From the NCBI GenBank assembly GCA_000435975.1, contig FR884098.1, positions 7,115 to 30,667 of the forward strand: a DNA stretch of 23,553 nucleotides. Reading direction: 5' to 3'. This stretch comes from Oscillibacter sp. CAG:241 (GTDB lineage Bacteria > Bacillota > Clostridia > Oscillospirales > Oscillospiraceae). Shown piece after piece: positions 12,953-20,830 of this stretch. A program made the translations under genes and the position numbers. Position 1 is the first letter of the stretch; the number at the start of each line of letters is the position of its first letter. Below the pieces are notes generated by a model. The model saw only the letters and a list, made by a program, of their open reading frames with translations. It was not told the DNA's origin and did not search any database.

Positions 12953-14335
12953 ATGTTCGATCATCAGGAAGAATTGGACGAATATCTGGAGAAAATCGAG
13001 GAGCTTATCAAAAATAAGCAATACGCCCGATTGCGGGACCTGTTCCTGCCTATGGAGCCTGCGGATATCGCCCTGCTGCTGGAGGAGGCCGGCGGAGAAC
13101 AGATGCCTCTGCTGTACCGGCTGCTGCCCAAGGAGCTGGCGGCGGAGGTATTCGTGGAGCTGGAGTCCGACAGCCAGGAGATGCTCATCAACGGCTTTTC
13201 CAACACCGAGCTGAAGGAGGTGCTGGACGAGCTGTATCTGGACGATGCCGTGGACATCGTGGAGGAAATGCCTGCCAGCGTGGTGATCCGCATCCTGGAC
13301 AAGGCCACGCCGGAAATGCGCAAGTCCATCAACGAGATCCTCCAGTACCCTGAGGACTCCGCCGGGTCCATTATGAACATGGAGTTTCTGTCCCTGAAAA
13401 AGGACATGACGGTGGAGGACGCCTTCAAGCGCATCCGCCGCATCGGCGGTGAGCTGGAGACCATCAACATCCTGTATGTCACCGATCCTACCCGGCATCT
13501 GCTGGGTGTGCTGTCCGTCCGGGATCTGCTGCTGGCGGAGGAGGACGACCTGATCGAGGAGATCATGGACCCCAATGTGGTGTCCGTGAACACCATGGAT
13601 GATAAAGAGGACGTGGCCCAGGCCCTGAGCAAGTACGACTTCCTGGCCATGCCTGTGGTGGACAAGGAGGAGCGCCTGGTGGGCATCGTCACCGTGGACG
13701 ACGCCATGGACGTTATCGAGGAGGAGACCACGGAGGACTTCGAGAAGATGGCCGCTATGCTGCCGTCGGACAAGCCCTATCTGAAATCCGGCATTTTTGC
13801 CACCTGGAAGGCCCGGCTGCCGTGGCTGATGATCCTGATGCTGTCGGCCACGTTCACGGGCATGATCCTGAACCACTATGAAAGCGCCCTGGCCGCGTGC
13901 CTGGTGCTCAACTCGTATATCCCCATGCTGTCCGGCACCGGCGGCAACTCCGGCACCCAGGCCTCCGTGGCGGTGATCCGCGCCCTGAGCCTGGACGAGG
14001 TGGACTTTTCCGATATCCTCCGGGTGCTGTGGAAGGAGCTGCGGGTGTCGCTGCTGTGCGGCGTATGCCTGGCCGGAGCCAACTTCGTAAAAATGCAGCT
14101 GGTGGACCGGCTGCTGCTGGGCAATGCCGCCGTCACGCCCACGGTGTGCCTGGTGGTGTGCCTGACCATCCTGTTCGTGGTGGTGTTTGCCAAGTGCGTG
14201 GGCTGCTCCCTGCCGCTGCTGGCGGAGAAGATCGGCCTGGACCCGGCAGTAATGGCCAGCCCCTTCATCTCCACCATTGTGGACGCCACCAGCCTGCTGA
14301 TCTACTTCCGCTTTGCCTCGTGGCTGCTGCTATAG
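12953..14335 (+). CDS. mgtE: magnesium transporter MgtE
   Basis: MgtE is a dimeric inner-membrane Mg2+ channel gated by cytosolic Mg2+. The start is ATG 12953 with AGGAGG upstream, giving 460 aa; the open frame further upstream is riboswitch RNA. Order of domains: helical N domain (about 1-135), two CBS domains (about 136-257, with VLSVRDLL and IVTVDDAMDV), the plug helix, and five membrane helices from about 287. The pore signature is present as PMLSGTGGNSGTQ (324-336), and LDPAVMASPFISTIVDATS (429-447) is also typical. All elements are intact. It is controlled by the M-box upstream and ends at a strong shared terminator. Confidence 0.97.
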   Translation: MFDHQEELDEYLEKIEELIKNKQYARLRDLFLPMEPADIALLLEEAGGEQMPLLYRLLPKELAAEVFVELESDSQEMLINGFSNTELKEVLDELYLDDAVDIVEEMPASVVIRILDKATPEMRKSINEILQYPEDSAGSIMNMEFLSLKKDMTVEDAFKRIRRIGGELETINILYVTDPTRHLLGVLSVRDLLLAEEDDLIEEIMDPNVVSVNTMDDKEDVAQALSKYDFLAMPVVDKEERLVGIVTVDDAMDVIEEETTEDFEKMAAMLPSDKPYLKSGIFATWKARLPWLMILMLSATFTGMILNHYESALAACLVLNSYIPMLSGTGGNSGTQASVAVIRALSLDEVDFSDILRVLWKELRVSLLCGVCLAGANFVKMQLVDRLLLGNAAVTPTVCLVVCLTILFVVVFAKCVGCSLPLLAEKIGLDPAVMASPFISTIVDATSLLIYFRFASWLLL

Positions 14336-14338
14336 AAC

Positions 14339-14380
14339 AAAAACAGGGGCAGGACCCGTGCGGGTCCTGCCCCTGTTTTT
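14339..14380. terminator. bidirectional terminator between mgtE and the convergent unknown gene
   Basis: A 19-bp perfect stem (14339-14357 with 14362-14380) around a GTGC loop has A-rich and T-rich ends, so it can stop transcription from both sides. Confidence 0.92.
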
Positions 14381-14381
14381 A

Positions 14382-14933
14382 TTATCCGCTGTGCCTGATC
14401 CACCAGGCGCATTCCTGCACGCCCTGGTCCGTTACCACCCGGGCCACATACACGCCGGGCCGCGGGTCGTACAGGCGGTAGAAATTCCCGTGCCGCCGGA
14501 ACTCCACCAGCTGCCCTTCGGTCCACTGGGGACTGGTCCCGGGCTCGGTATCAACGACGCTCTCGTCAAAGCGAAAGATCATCACACTGCGGGGCAGCAG
14601 GCGGAGCTTTCCCACCGCGCAATAGACGGACACATACGGCGTATCCGTATCCGGCTCCAGCTCCACGCTGGCCTCCTGGGCATACGCCTCGTCCAGCTGC
14701 CACAGGCCCTGAAGCGATGGAATGTTGTTGCAGTGGAGGGCGCCCTTCCCGTCGACATAGACCATGCTCATGCCCACCCAGTGGCCCTGATATCCGCGCC
14801 CCACGCCCTGCTCCAGCGTCAGGCAGACCGTGTTGGTGGGCAGGGACATGCGGTGCCGGAGCATGAGCACTGCGGCCACCAGAACCGTTGCCGCCAAAGC
14901 CAGCAGCGGCCACCTCCATTTGGTTTTCGTCAT
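14382..14933 (-). CDS. membrane-anchored extracytoplasmic protein, unknown function
   Basis: I do not recognise this 183-aa protein. The ATG at 14933 has AAGGGG 8 nt upstream; 14 further codons upstream are open but lack an SD. The N-terminus is basic (MTKTKWRWP), then one hydrophobic stretch at about 9-25 and RHR, so it is a signal anchor with the rest outside. The outside part has many short beta-type stretches (NTVCLTLEQG, SMVYVDGKG, YVSVYCAVG, GVYVARVV) and two cysteines in the ALHCNN and QECAWW contexts besides others, but no known motif. It is a single-gene unit with its own promoter at 15015-15043 and the shared terminator. Confidence 0.75.
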   Translation of the reverse strand: MTKTKWRWPLLALAATVLVAAVLMLRHRMSLPTNTVCLTLEQGVGRGYQGHWVGMSMVYVDGKGALHCNNIPSLQGLWQLDEAYAQEASVELEPDTDTPYVSVYCAVGKLRLLPRSVMIFRFDESVVDTEPGTSPQWTEGQLVEFRRHGNFYRLYDPRPGVYVARVVTDQGVQECAWWIRHSG

Positions 14934-15014
14934 GCATTTCACCCCTTGCCGGCCTGACTTCTCCCGCAGGCCCATCTATTATAGTTTTTGAATAGATGTT
15001 ATTCCTTCGCTTTT

Positions 15015-15043
15015 AGTATATTCTGAAACGTTCATTTTGTCAA
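15015..15043 (-). promoter_or_regulatory. consensus promoter of the anchored unknown protein
   Basis: Minus strand: TTGACA (15043-15038), 17-bp spacer, TATACT (15020-15015), in an AT-rich island. About 80 bp of leader separates it from ATG 14933. The leader contains a short inverted repeat (ATCTATT/AATAGAT, about 14984-14998). Confidence 0.82.
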
Positions 15044-15074
15044 TTGTTTTTTTGAGCTCGTTCTTTTATAATGC

Positions 15075-15129
15075 AAAACCGACAAATCGGACGCTGCCGC
15101 AGAGCTTGCATCCGATTTGCCGGTTTTTT
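15075..15129. terminator. terminator hairpin of glsA
   Basis: A 17-bp stem with one mismatch (15075-15091 with 15111-15127) encloses a 19-nt loop. It lies just beyond the glsA stop on the minus strand, where four T follow; six T follow in the plus direction. Confidence 0.75.
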
Positions 15130-15137
15130 CTTATAAA

Positions 15138-16052
15138 CTAAAATACGCTCAGATTCAGGCGGGCGGACAGCAGCTCCAGCGCCCGGATTCCGGCCAGGCT
15201 GTTGCCCTTTTCGTCCAGAGCCGGTCCAAACAGGCCAACGCCCATGCGGCCGGGCACCACGGCCATAATGCCGCCGCCTACGCCGCTTTTGGCCGGTACG
15301 CCCACCCGGATGGCAAAGTCGCCGGACCCGTCGTACATGCCGCAGGTCATGAGGTTGGCGTTGACGAACCGGCCATAGGCCGCCGGGAACAGGCGCTCTC
15401 CCCCGGGCAGCTGCCCGTGACAGGCCAGCACGCAGCCGATGCGGGCCAGGTCCGCCGCGCTGACCCGAATGGAACAGGCCCGGAAATAGCAGTCCAGCAG
15501 CTCCTCCACATCGCCGCGGATCAGGCCGTGGGCCTTCAGCAGATAGGCCAGAGCCCGGTTTTTGGAGCCGGTGGCCTTTTCGGAGTGATAGACCTCCTGG
15601 TCCAGGGCGATCTCATCATTGTCCGCCAGGCGGCGGATGAAGTCCAGCAGACGCTGGAACCGATGGTCATACGTCTCGCCCCCGATCAGCTGGCACATCA
15701 GAATGGCCCCGGCGTTGACCATGGGGTTCAGGTGCTTGGCCAGCAGGGCGTTGTCCGCCACATTGATGGCGTCGAAGGGCTTGCCGGTGGCCTCCACCCC
15801 CACATGGGCCCGCACCGTCTCCCGGCCGTTGTCCTGCAGGGCCAGCAGCAGCGAAAGGGGCTTCATGACGCTCTGGATGGTGAAGCTCCGGCGGCTGTCA
15901 CCGGCCTCCACCAGGGTTCCGTCCTTGTGGAACACGGCAATGCCCAGGCGGTCCGGGTCCTGCCGGGCCAGCTCAGGGATATAGGAGGCCAGGGCCCCCT
16001 GCCCGGTGTACGGGCGGCACTCCTGCAGGATCTGTTGCAGCAATTCTTCCAT
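15138..16052 (-). CDS. glsA: glutaminase (beta-lactamase-fold, GlsA family)
   Basis: GlsA hydrolyses L-glutamine to glutamate and ammonia in the cytoplasm. The 304-aa length is normal. Catalytic Ser61 and Lys64 are in FTIQSVMK (57-64). Also present are HLNPMVNAGAI (107-117) and the late active-site block VPAKSGVGGGIM. The usual SIQSISK element has Met in place of the second Ser, and the usual FNS reads FDA, small departures that do not touch Ser61 or Lys64. ATG 16052 has AAAAGGAG 5 nt upstream. It follows truA after 81 bp that hold a pair of palindromes and AT-rich -10-like sequences, so it may be transcribed separately as well as from the upstream operon. Confidence 0.95.
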   Translation of the reverse strand: MEELLQQILQECRPYTGQGALASYIPELARQDPDRLGIAVFHKDGTLVEAGDSRRSFTIQSVMKPLSLLLALQDNGRETVRAHVGVEATGKPFDAINVADNALLAKHLNPMVNAGAILMCQLIGGETYDHRFQRLLDFIRRLADNDEIALDQEVYHSEKATGSKNRALAYLLKAHGLIRGDVEELLDCYFRACSIRVSAADLARIGCVLACHGQLPGGERLFPAAYGRFVNANLMTCGMYDGSGDFAIRVGVPAKSGVGGGIMAVVPGRMGVGLFGPALDEKGNSLAGIRALELLSARLNLSVF

Positions 16053-16088
16053 AACGGCTCCTTTTCCACACGAATGTCGTCGGTTTCT

Positions 16089-16131
16089 GATACAGATTGT
16101 ATATTCGTGTTGTCATTATACAGTCTGTATC
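16089..16131. promoter_or_regulatory. paired palindromes (putative operator) before glsA
   Basis: Two 13-bp palindromes of the same type, ATACAGATTGTAT (16090-16102) and ATACAGTCTGTAT (16118-16130), stand 28 bp apart centre to centre. Together they form a larger inverted repeat with 14-bp arms (16089-16102 and 16118-16131) and one mismatch. On the minus strand a TATAAT overlaps the truA-side copy, and a TTGACA is only 11 bp further up, so the exact promoter is unclear. Twin dyads spaced near three helical turns over a -10 are typical of operators for dimeric repressors. The regulator is unknown and not in the window. Confidence 0.6.
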
Positions 16132-16133
16132 TG

Positions 16134-16871
16134 TCAATAGTCCACCTTCATCAGGCACAGGCCCTCCGGCGGGGCGGTGGGACCGGCCAGGCGGCGGTCC
16201 CGGGCCTCCAGCAGGGCAGGCATATCCTCCGGCTGCCGGGCCCCGCGGCCCACCTCCAACAGGGTGCCCACCAGGATGCGCACCATATTCTGCAAAAAGC
16301 CGGTGCCATGGAACGTGAACACGACGCGGTCCCGCTGGCGCACCACGGTGATGCTGTCCACCAGCCGCACCGTGGATTTCTTCATCCGGGGATTGCCGCA
16401 GAAGCTGGCGAAGTCGTGCTGTCCCTGCAAATATGCCGCCGCCTGCTGCATCCGCTCCACGTCCGGGCGATAGTCCAGCAGGGTGACGTATTTCCGGTCG
16501 AACACCGGCTTCACCGGTCCGTCGAAGCATACATAGCGGTACGTTTTGCCCAGGGCCTTATACCGGGCGTGGAACCGGGGAGCGGCCTCCTTCACCTCCC
16601 GGACGGCAATGGCGTCGGGAAGGTAGCGGTTCATGTAGTCCCGGATCTCCTCCGGGGACTCTGCCACGTCCAGCTGGGCGTTGGCCACCATGGCCCGGGC
16701 GTGGACTCCGGCGTCGGTGCGTCCCGCGCCGGTGAGCTCCACCGGACTTCCCTGAAGCCGGGACAGCACGCTCTCCAGCTTTCCCTGGATGGTGTCCCTC
16801 CCCGGCTGGCGCTCCCAGCCGAAAAAACGGGTGCCGTCGTAAGCAATGGTGAATTTATAGTTCCGCTGCAT
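16134..16871 (-). CDS. truA: tRNA pseudouridine(38-40) synthase TruA
   Basis: TruA isomerises uridines 38-40 in the tRNA anticodon arm. The 245-aa length is normal. The catalytic motif GRTDAGVHA is at 50-58 with Asp53 as nucleophile. The N-terminal YDGTRFFGWERQP (11-23) and the C-terminal FTFHGTGFLQNMVRILVG are conserved. ATG 16871 has GAGGAG upstream. The gene lies 27 bp after the cysteine desulfidase gene in the same direction. It has no functional link to its neighbours that I can see. Confidence 0.97.
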   Translation of the reverse strand: MQRNYKFTIAYDGTRFFGWERQPGRDTIQGKLESVLSRLQGSPVELTGAGRTDAGVHARAMVANAQLDVAESPEEIRDYMNRYLPDAIAVREVKEAAPRFHARYKALGKTYRYVCFDGPVKPVFDRKYVTLLDYRPDVERMQQAAAYLQGQHDFASFCGNPRMKKSTVRLVDSITVVRQRDRVVFTFHGTGFLQNMVRILVGTLLEVGRGARQPEDMPALLEARDRRLAGPTAPPEGLCLMKVDY

Positions 16872-16898
16872 GCTCGTTCTCCTCTTTTCCCGGCCGGG

Positions 16899-18167
16899 TC
16901 ACTCCGTCATGATCTTCAGGATCACCCGGTCCGTCTCCTTCATGCCCTGAGAGGCCAGAATGCCCACATTACGGATGGTCTGCTCCACGTCCCGGCCCAC
17001 GATGCCGTCGCCGGGTTGGAAGCTGTTGCCCCGCAGGTACATGTTATAGCCCAGAATGCCGGTTTCCACACCCATGGCGATCTTGCTGGCGCAGCTGGCC
17101 TTGGCCCCGTCGCAGATGCAGCCGGAGATCATGGCCGCGGCGTTGGTGATGGTGTGGCAGATGCCCTCATACCCCGCGCCCCGAAGCCACGCAATGCCGC
17201 AGCCTGCGCCCACGCCGGCAGACACCGCCCCGCAGTAGGCGGACAGGCGGCCGATGCCGGTTTTCTGGTGGATGGTGATCAGGTCTGACAGGCACACGGC
17301 CCGCAGGATGGTCTCCCGGTCCCGGCCCGTCTGCACGCCGTAGCGCCACACGGGAACGGAGGCGGTGATGCCCTGGTTGCCGGAGCCGGAGCAGATGACC
17401 ACCGGCATCTCGCAGCCGTTCATCCGGGCGTCGGACCCGGCGGCGGCCCAGGCCCGGGCCTCCGTCTCCACGTCGCCGCCGGACAGCAGCAGCGTGGAGC
17501 CGATGTTGGCCCCCCAGTCCCCCCGCAGGCCCTCCCGGGCGATGGCGGTGTTGCATTCGAGCTGTCGGCCCACGGATTCCTCAATGCGGGACACGTCCAC
17601 TGTCTCGGCAAACGTCAGGATATCCCGGACGTTCAGCACGCTCTTGTCCTGCAAATTGTCCTCGGCAGAGTCGGAGTGGGGCTTTTCCAGCAGGACCTCC
17701 CCGTCCCGCTCCACGTAGATGATGTTGGTATGGTTGTTGGCCACATGGACCACAGCCTTGTGGTCCCCCGCCCAGCCTGTCAGCCGGATGTCCAGCATCC
17801 GGGACGTAGGCGGGCAGTCGATGCGGATGTCCGTGCTGTCCAGGTATGCCTGAATGGCTGCGGTGTCCTCCTCCGTCACATGGGCAATGACCTGAAGCCG
17901 GGCCTCCGGATCCCCGGCCACCACGCCCACGGCGATAGCCGCCGGCAGGCCCCTGCGGCCCCCGGTATTGGGCACCACCACGGACTTGACGTTTTTCAGG
18001 ATGTTTCCGCTGACCTCCGCCAGAATGCGCCGGGGCCTCTCCCCCAGCACCTGGCGCAGCCGTGCCGCGCAGTAGGCCACGGCGATGGGCTCGGTGCATC
18101 CGGTGGCCAGCTGCAATTCCTCACGCAGAATGGTACAGAAGGCCTCCTCTTTTCTCGCGTCCAACAT
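16899..18167 (-). CDS. cyuA: L-cysteine desulfidase, CyuA/UPF0597 (serine dehydratase alpha-like) family
   Basis: Members are iron-sulfur enzymes that break L-cysteine into pyruvate, ammonia and sulfide. The 422-aa length is typical. The N-terminal signature LATGCTEPIAVAY holds the family-conserved Cys24. Further conserved cysteines are in the MNGCEMPVVICSGSGNQGI block, GAGCGI and SGCICDGAKASCASK, which fit a [4Fe-4S] site. The start ATG at 18167 has only a weak AAAGGG SD. It follows the dCMP deaminase gene after 58 bp and precedes truA. The annotation as cysteine desulfidase comes from characterised homologues. Whether this copy prefers cysteine or serine cannot be told from sequence. Confidence 0.9.
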   Translation of the reverse strand: MLDARKEEAFCTILREELQLATGCTEPIAVAYCAARLRQVLGERPRRILAEVSGNILKNVKSVVVPNTGGRRGLPAAIAVGVVAGDPEARLQVIAHVTEEDTAAIQAYLDSTDIRIDCPPTSRMLDIRLTGWAGDHKAVVHVANNHTNIIYVERDGEVLLEKPHSDSAEDNLQDKSVLNVRDILTFAETVDVSRIEESVGRQLECNTAIAREGLRGDWGANIGSTLLLSGGDVETEARAWAAAGSDARMNGCEMPVVICSGSGNQGITASVPVWRYGVQTGRDRETILRAVCLSDLITIHQKTGIGRLSAYCGAVSAGVGAGCGIAWLRGAGYEGICHTITNAAAMISGCICDGAKASCASKIAMGVETGILGYNMYLRGNSFQPGDGIVGRDVEQTIRNVGILASQGMKETDRVILKIMTE

Positions 18168-18225
18168 GATTCTTTTCCCTTTCGTCCCATATTTTTTCCG
18201 GCAGAGCGCCGGTGTATGGCCCCGC

Positions 18226-18705
18226 TTACGCCTGGGGCACGTCGTCCTCGCTGTCGATCCAGTCCTGCACGTCCACCACCTGGAACTCCGTGGGCGTATG
18301 GCGGATCACCACCCGCTCCAGGCCCGCGTTGATGATGTGGCGGCGGCACATGGGGCAGGACGTGGCGTCCGGCAGCAGCTCCCCGGTCTGGGCGTTGCGG
18401 CCCACCAGATACAGCGTGCCGCCCACCATATCCCGGCGGCTGGCGGAAATGATGGCATTGGCCTCGGCGTGGACGCTGCGGCACAGCTCGTACCGCTCCC
18501 CCCGGGGCACCCGCAGCTGCTCCCGGGTGCAATAGCCCATATCCACGCAGTTGCGCCGCCCCCGGGGCGCGCCGTTGTATCCGGTGGAGATGATCTCGTC
18601 ATTCTTCACGATGATGGCCCCGTACACCCGGCGCAGACATGTGGCCCGCTCCAGAACCGTCTGGGCAATGTCCAGGTAGTAGTTTTCCTTGCTGATGCGC
18701 TGCAT
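18226..18705 (-). CDS. deoxycytidylate (dCMP) deaminase
   Basis: The enzyme deaminates dCMP to dUMP and so supplies thymidylate synthesis. The 159-aa protein starts at ATG 18705 with GGGAGG 8 nt upstream; the longer frame runs into the promoter. The zinc site is complete: HAE (His79, Glu81) in SVHAEANAI, and Cys117/Cys120 in SCPMCRRH, with the second residue Met where Pro or other small residues are usual. ATCLRRVYGAIIVKND at 21-36 and GYNGAPRG at 42-49 match the dCMP deaminase/ComEB family. It leads the minus-strand group with cyuA and truA. Confidence 0.94.
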   Translation of the reverse strand: MQRISKENYYLDIAQTVLERATCLRRVYGAIIVKNDEIISTGYNGAPRGRRNCVDMGYCTREQLRVPRGERYELCRSVHAEANAIISASRRDMVGGTLYLVGRNAQTGELLPDATSCPMCRRHIINAGLERVVIRHTPTEFQVVDVQDWIDSEDDVPQA

Positions 18706-18741
18706 GACAGCACCTCCCGGTATGAAAGCTCGTTGTTCCCT

Positions 18742-18770
18742 ATTATAAACGATTTTCCTGCTCAGGGCAA
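18742..18770 (-). promoter_or_regulatory. predicted promoter of the dCMP deaminase-cyuA-truA group
   Basis: Minus strand: TTGCCC (18770-18765), 17-bp spacer, TATAAT (18747-18742), 36 bp before the ATG. Confidence 0.68.
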
Positions 18771-18791
18771 CAAATTCTTCCGAAAAAAGCA

Positions 18792-18821
18792 TTGACTTCC
18801 CGGCAGGGGCTGTGGTATCAT
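18792..18821 (+). promoter_or_regulatory. predicted promoter of the Mn riboswitch/mntP transcript
   Basis: TTGACT (18792-18797), an 18-bp spacer and TATCAT (18816-18821), about 15 bp before the aptamer. It is divergent from the dCMP deaminase promoter. Confidence 0.7.
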
Positions 18822-18837
18822 GGACGAACTGAAAACT

Positions 18838-18945
18838 CTATGAGGGAGTAGCAAGCGGGCGATTGTCCGCAGCACGTCAACATACTGGCCGCTGCGCGGC
18901 CTGGCTTGCTTTAATTTGCGAGACTCATGTGCTACCGCCGCGGAA
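18838..18945 (+). promoter_or_regulatory. yybP-ykoY manganese riboswitch
   Basis: This riboswitch class binds Mn2+ and turns on Mn2+ exporters. The core GGGAGTAGC (18844-18852), the conserved GTCAACATAC (18876-18885), a GC-rich hairpin (GGCCGCTGCGCGGCC, 18887-18901), the closing GCAAGC/GCTTGC arms and the second loop GCGAGACT (18918-18925), followed by GCTACC (18931-18936), appear in the class order. The gene that follows is mntP, a classic target. A terminator at 18991-19013 separates aptamer and gene, so ligand binding probably prevents termination. End points are approximate. Confidence 0.9.
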
Positions 18946-18990
18946 TGCATGGGGACTCGTCTATTGATCTGCTTTCGAACCCAGACATGG

Positions 18991-19013
18991 CCCAGGCCGT
19001 GCCTGGGGTTTTT
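18991..19013 (+). terminator. riboswitch expression-platform terminator before mntP
   Basis: CCCAGGC (18991-18997) pairs with GCCTGGG (19001-19007) around a CGT loop, then G and five T. CCCAG at 18980-18984 could pair instead with the 3' arm and give an alternative fold. Confidence 0.78.
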
Positions 19014-19046
19014 CATGGATTTTTCACGATAAGAGGAGAAGCAATC

Positions 19047-19637
19047 ATGCAGTGGGATATCCTGTTCTTTTTCAACAGTGTGCTGCTGGGCGTGGGCCTT
19101 GCCATGGATGCGTTTTCCGTGTCTCTGGCCAACGGACTCAACGAGCCCCGCATGTCCCGGCGGCGGATGCTGGGCATTGCCGGGGTATTTGCGGGGTTCC
19201 AGGCCCTGATGCCTATGACAGGCTGGATCTGTGTCCACACCATTGTTCAGTATTTCCGCGCCTTTGAGAAGCTCATTCCCTGGATCGCCCTGGCTCTGCT
19301 GGGCTTCATCGGCGGCAAAATGCTGGTGGAGGGCATCCGCGGCGGCGGTGAGGATGACCGTGCCGCACCCAGGCTGGGCCTGGGCGCTCTGTTGTTGCAG
19401 GGGGTAGCCACATCCATCGACGCTCTGTCCGTGGGCTTCACCATCGCCGAATACGACTGGCTCATGGCCCTGGTCTGTTCCCTGATCATCGCGGCGGTAA
19501 CGCTGTGCATCTGTCTGGGCGGCCTGGTGCTGGGCCGGAGATTCGGCATCCGTCTTGCCGGCCGGGCCCAGATTCTGGGCGGGGCCATCCTCATCTTTAT
19601 CGGTCTGGAAATATTCATCAGCAGCTTTCTAAGCTAA
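19047..19637 (+). CDS. mntP: manganese efflux pump MntP
   Basis: MntP exports Mn2+ across the cytoplasmic membrane. ATG 19047 with AGAGGAG upstream gives 196 aa, close to the usual size; the longer open frame runs back into the riboswitch. Six hydrophobic segments are visible. The internal duplication typical of MntP shows as LAMDAFSVSLANG (Asp21) and ATSIDALSVGF (Asp125), whose acidic residues are needed for transport in homologues. A charged loop (GEDDRAAPR) separates the halves. Only 13 bp separate it from the next exchanger gene, which should share the manganese riboswitch. Confidence 0.96.
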   Translation: MQWDILFFFNSVLLGVGLAMDAFSVSLANGLNEPRMSRRRMLGIAGVFAGFQALMPMTGWICVHTIVQYFRAFEKLIPWIALALLGFIGGKMLVEGIRGGGEDDRAAPRLGLGALLLQGVATSIDALSVGFTIAEYDWLMALVCSLIIAAVTLCICLGGLVLGRRFGIRLAGRAQILGGAILIFIGLEIFISSFLS

Positions 19638-19650
19638 GGAGGAACTTATC

Positions 19651-20619
19651 ATGCTCGTACCCATTCTTCTGTTCATCGTGGGCCTGGTGCTGCTCATCAA
19701 GGGCGGCGACTGGTTCGTGGACGGCGCCACGGGCCTGGCCCACCGTTTCCATGTGCCGGAGATCCTCATCGGCGCCACGGTGGTGTCCATCGGCACCACC
19801 CTGCCGGAGGTGATGGTATCCGCCACCTCCGCCGTCAGCGGTCACGGCGAGATCGCCTACGGCAACGCCATCGGCTCCGTCATCTGCAACACCGCCCTGA
19901 TCGCGGCTCTGACCATCGCCATCCGCCCCTCGGAGGCGGACCGCAAAAGTCTGCGGACCCCGGTGATCTTCTTTTTCGTCGCCGCTGCGTTCTACGCCGC
20001 CATCGCCTACACCAGCGGCGCCTTCACCCGCCTGGCGGGCATCGTCCTGCTGGCCATGTTCGTTCTGTACATGGTCCTTACCGTGCGACAGAGCTTCCGG
20101 GATACCGTCCGAGCCGGCGGTGCGGACGAGGCCATTGACGGCACTCCCTCCATGGGCAAGGATATCCTCCTGCTGGTGGTGGGTGCGGCCTTCATTGCCG
20201 TGGGCGCCAACCTGCTGGTGAACAACGGCACCCTCATCGCCCAGGGACTGGGCGTGCCGGAGTCCGTCATCGCCCTGACCTTCGTGGCCCTGGGGACGTC
20301 CCTGCCGGAGCTGGTCACCGCCATCACCTCCCTGGTCAAGGGCCACAGTGCCCTGTCCCTGGGCAACATCGTGGGGGCAAACCTGTTTAACCTGGTGCTG
20401 GTCAGCGGCCTGTCCACCACCCTGTCCCCCTTCCAGGTGCCCCAGGAAAAAACCATCGCCGGATACAATGCTTCCCTGGTGGTGGATATCCCCCTGATGC
20501 TGCTGGTGATGCTGCTGCTGACGGTACCCGCGCTGGCCCGGGGCAAGCTCTCCCGCTGGCAGGGCATCGTGCTGCTGGTCCTGTACGCAGGCTTCTGCGC
20601 ATTCCAGTTCTGCATGTAA
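19651..20619 (+). CDS. CaCA-family calcium/sodium antiporter (YrbG-like)
   Basis: Proteins of this family exchange Ca2+ or related cations for Na+ or H+. The 322-aa protein has about ten membrane helices and the two inverted alpha repeats of the family: GATVVSIGTTLPEVMVSA with GNAIGSVICN (41-80) and TFVALGTSLPELVTAI with GNIVGANLFN (210-247). The ion-binding glutamates Glu53 and Glu220 are present. AAGGAGG precedes ATG 19651. It is cotranscribed with mntP behind a Mn2+-responsive riboswitch, which makes Mn2+ a possible substrate; this is inference. A strong terminator lies 31 bp after the stop. Confidence 0.93.
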   Translation: MLVPILLFIVGLVLLIKGGDWFVDGATGLAHRFHVPEILIGATVVSIGTTLPEVMVSATSAVSGHGEIAYGNAIGSVICNTALIAALTIAIRPSEADRKSLRTPVIFFFVAAAFYAAIAYTSGAFTRLAGIVLLAMFVLYMVLTVRQSFRDTVRAGGADEAIDGTPSMGKDILLLVVGAAFIAVGANLLVNNGTLIAQGLGVPESVIALTFVALGTSLPELVTAITSLVKGHSALSLGNIVGANLFNLVLVSGLSTTLSPFQVPQEKTIAGYNASLVVDIPLMLLVMLLLTVPALARGKLSRWQGIVLLVLYAGFCAFQFCM

Positions 20620-20650
20620 GTGCATCCGGCCATGGGTGGCAGATAATATA

Positions 20651-20695
20651 AAAATCACCGAGATCGGTCTGTTACAGGCTTTTCTCGGTGGTTTT
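20651..20695 (+). terminator. terminator of mntP-CaCA operon
   Basis: A 13-bp stem (20651-20663 with 20683-20695, one G-T) encloses a 19-nt loop and ends in TTTT. From here to 20830 I see nothing further. Confidence 0.82.
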
Positions 20696-20830
20696 CTTAT
20701 ATCTCCACAGTCGATTTCAGTTCTCTCCTGCTGCAGTGATCGCATCAGATCCCTGCCGCAGACGGCTCCGGAACACTGGGGTGCGGCAGAAAACTGCCTG
20801 CAAAAAAAGCGTTTCACCGGGAAGAAAGTG

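Noticed and set aside
15044..15129. Plus-strand promoter (TTGTTT-17-TATAAT) running straight into a hairpin with six T, as if for a tiny sRNA
   Set aside because: Transcription would start inside the hairpin's 5' arm, leaving only a terminator stub of about 50 nt. The hairpin is better explained as the glsA terminator and the AT-rich stretch as the minus-strand promoter.
16899..18167. Possibility that the cyuA-type gene is the alpha subunit of an iron-sulfur L-serine dehydratase (sdaAA)
   Set aside because: The LATGCTEPIAVAY start, 422-aa length and absence of a beta subunit gene fit the UPF0597/cysteine desulfidase family rather than SdaAA.
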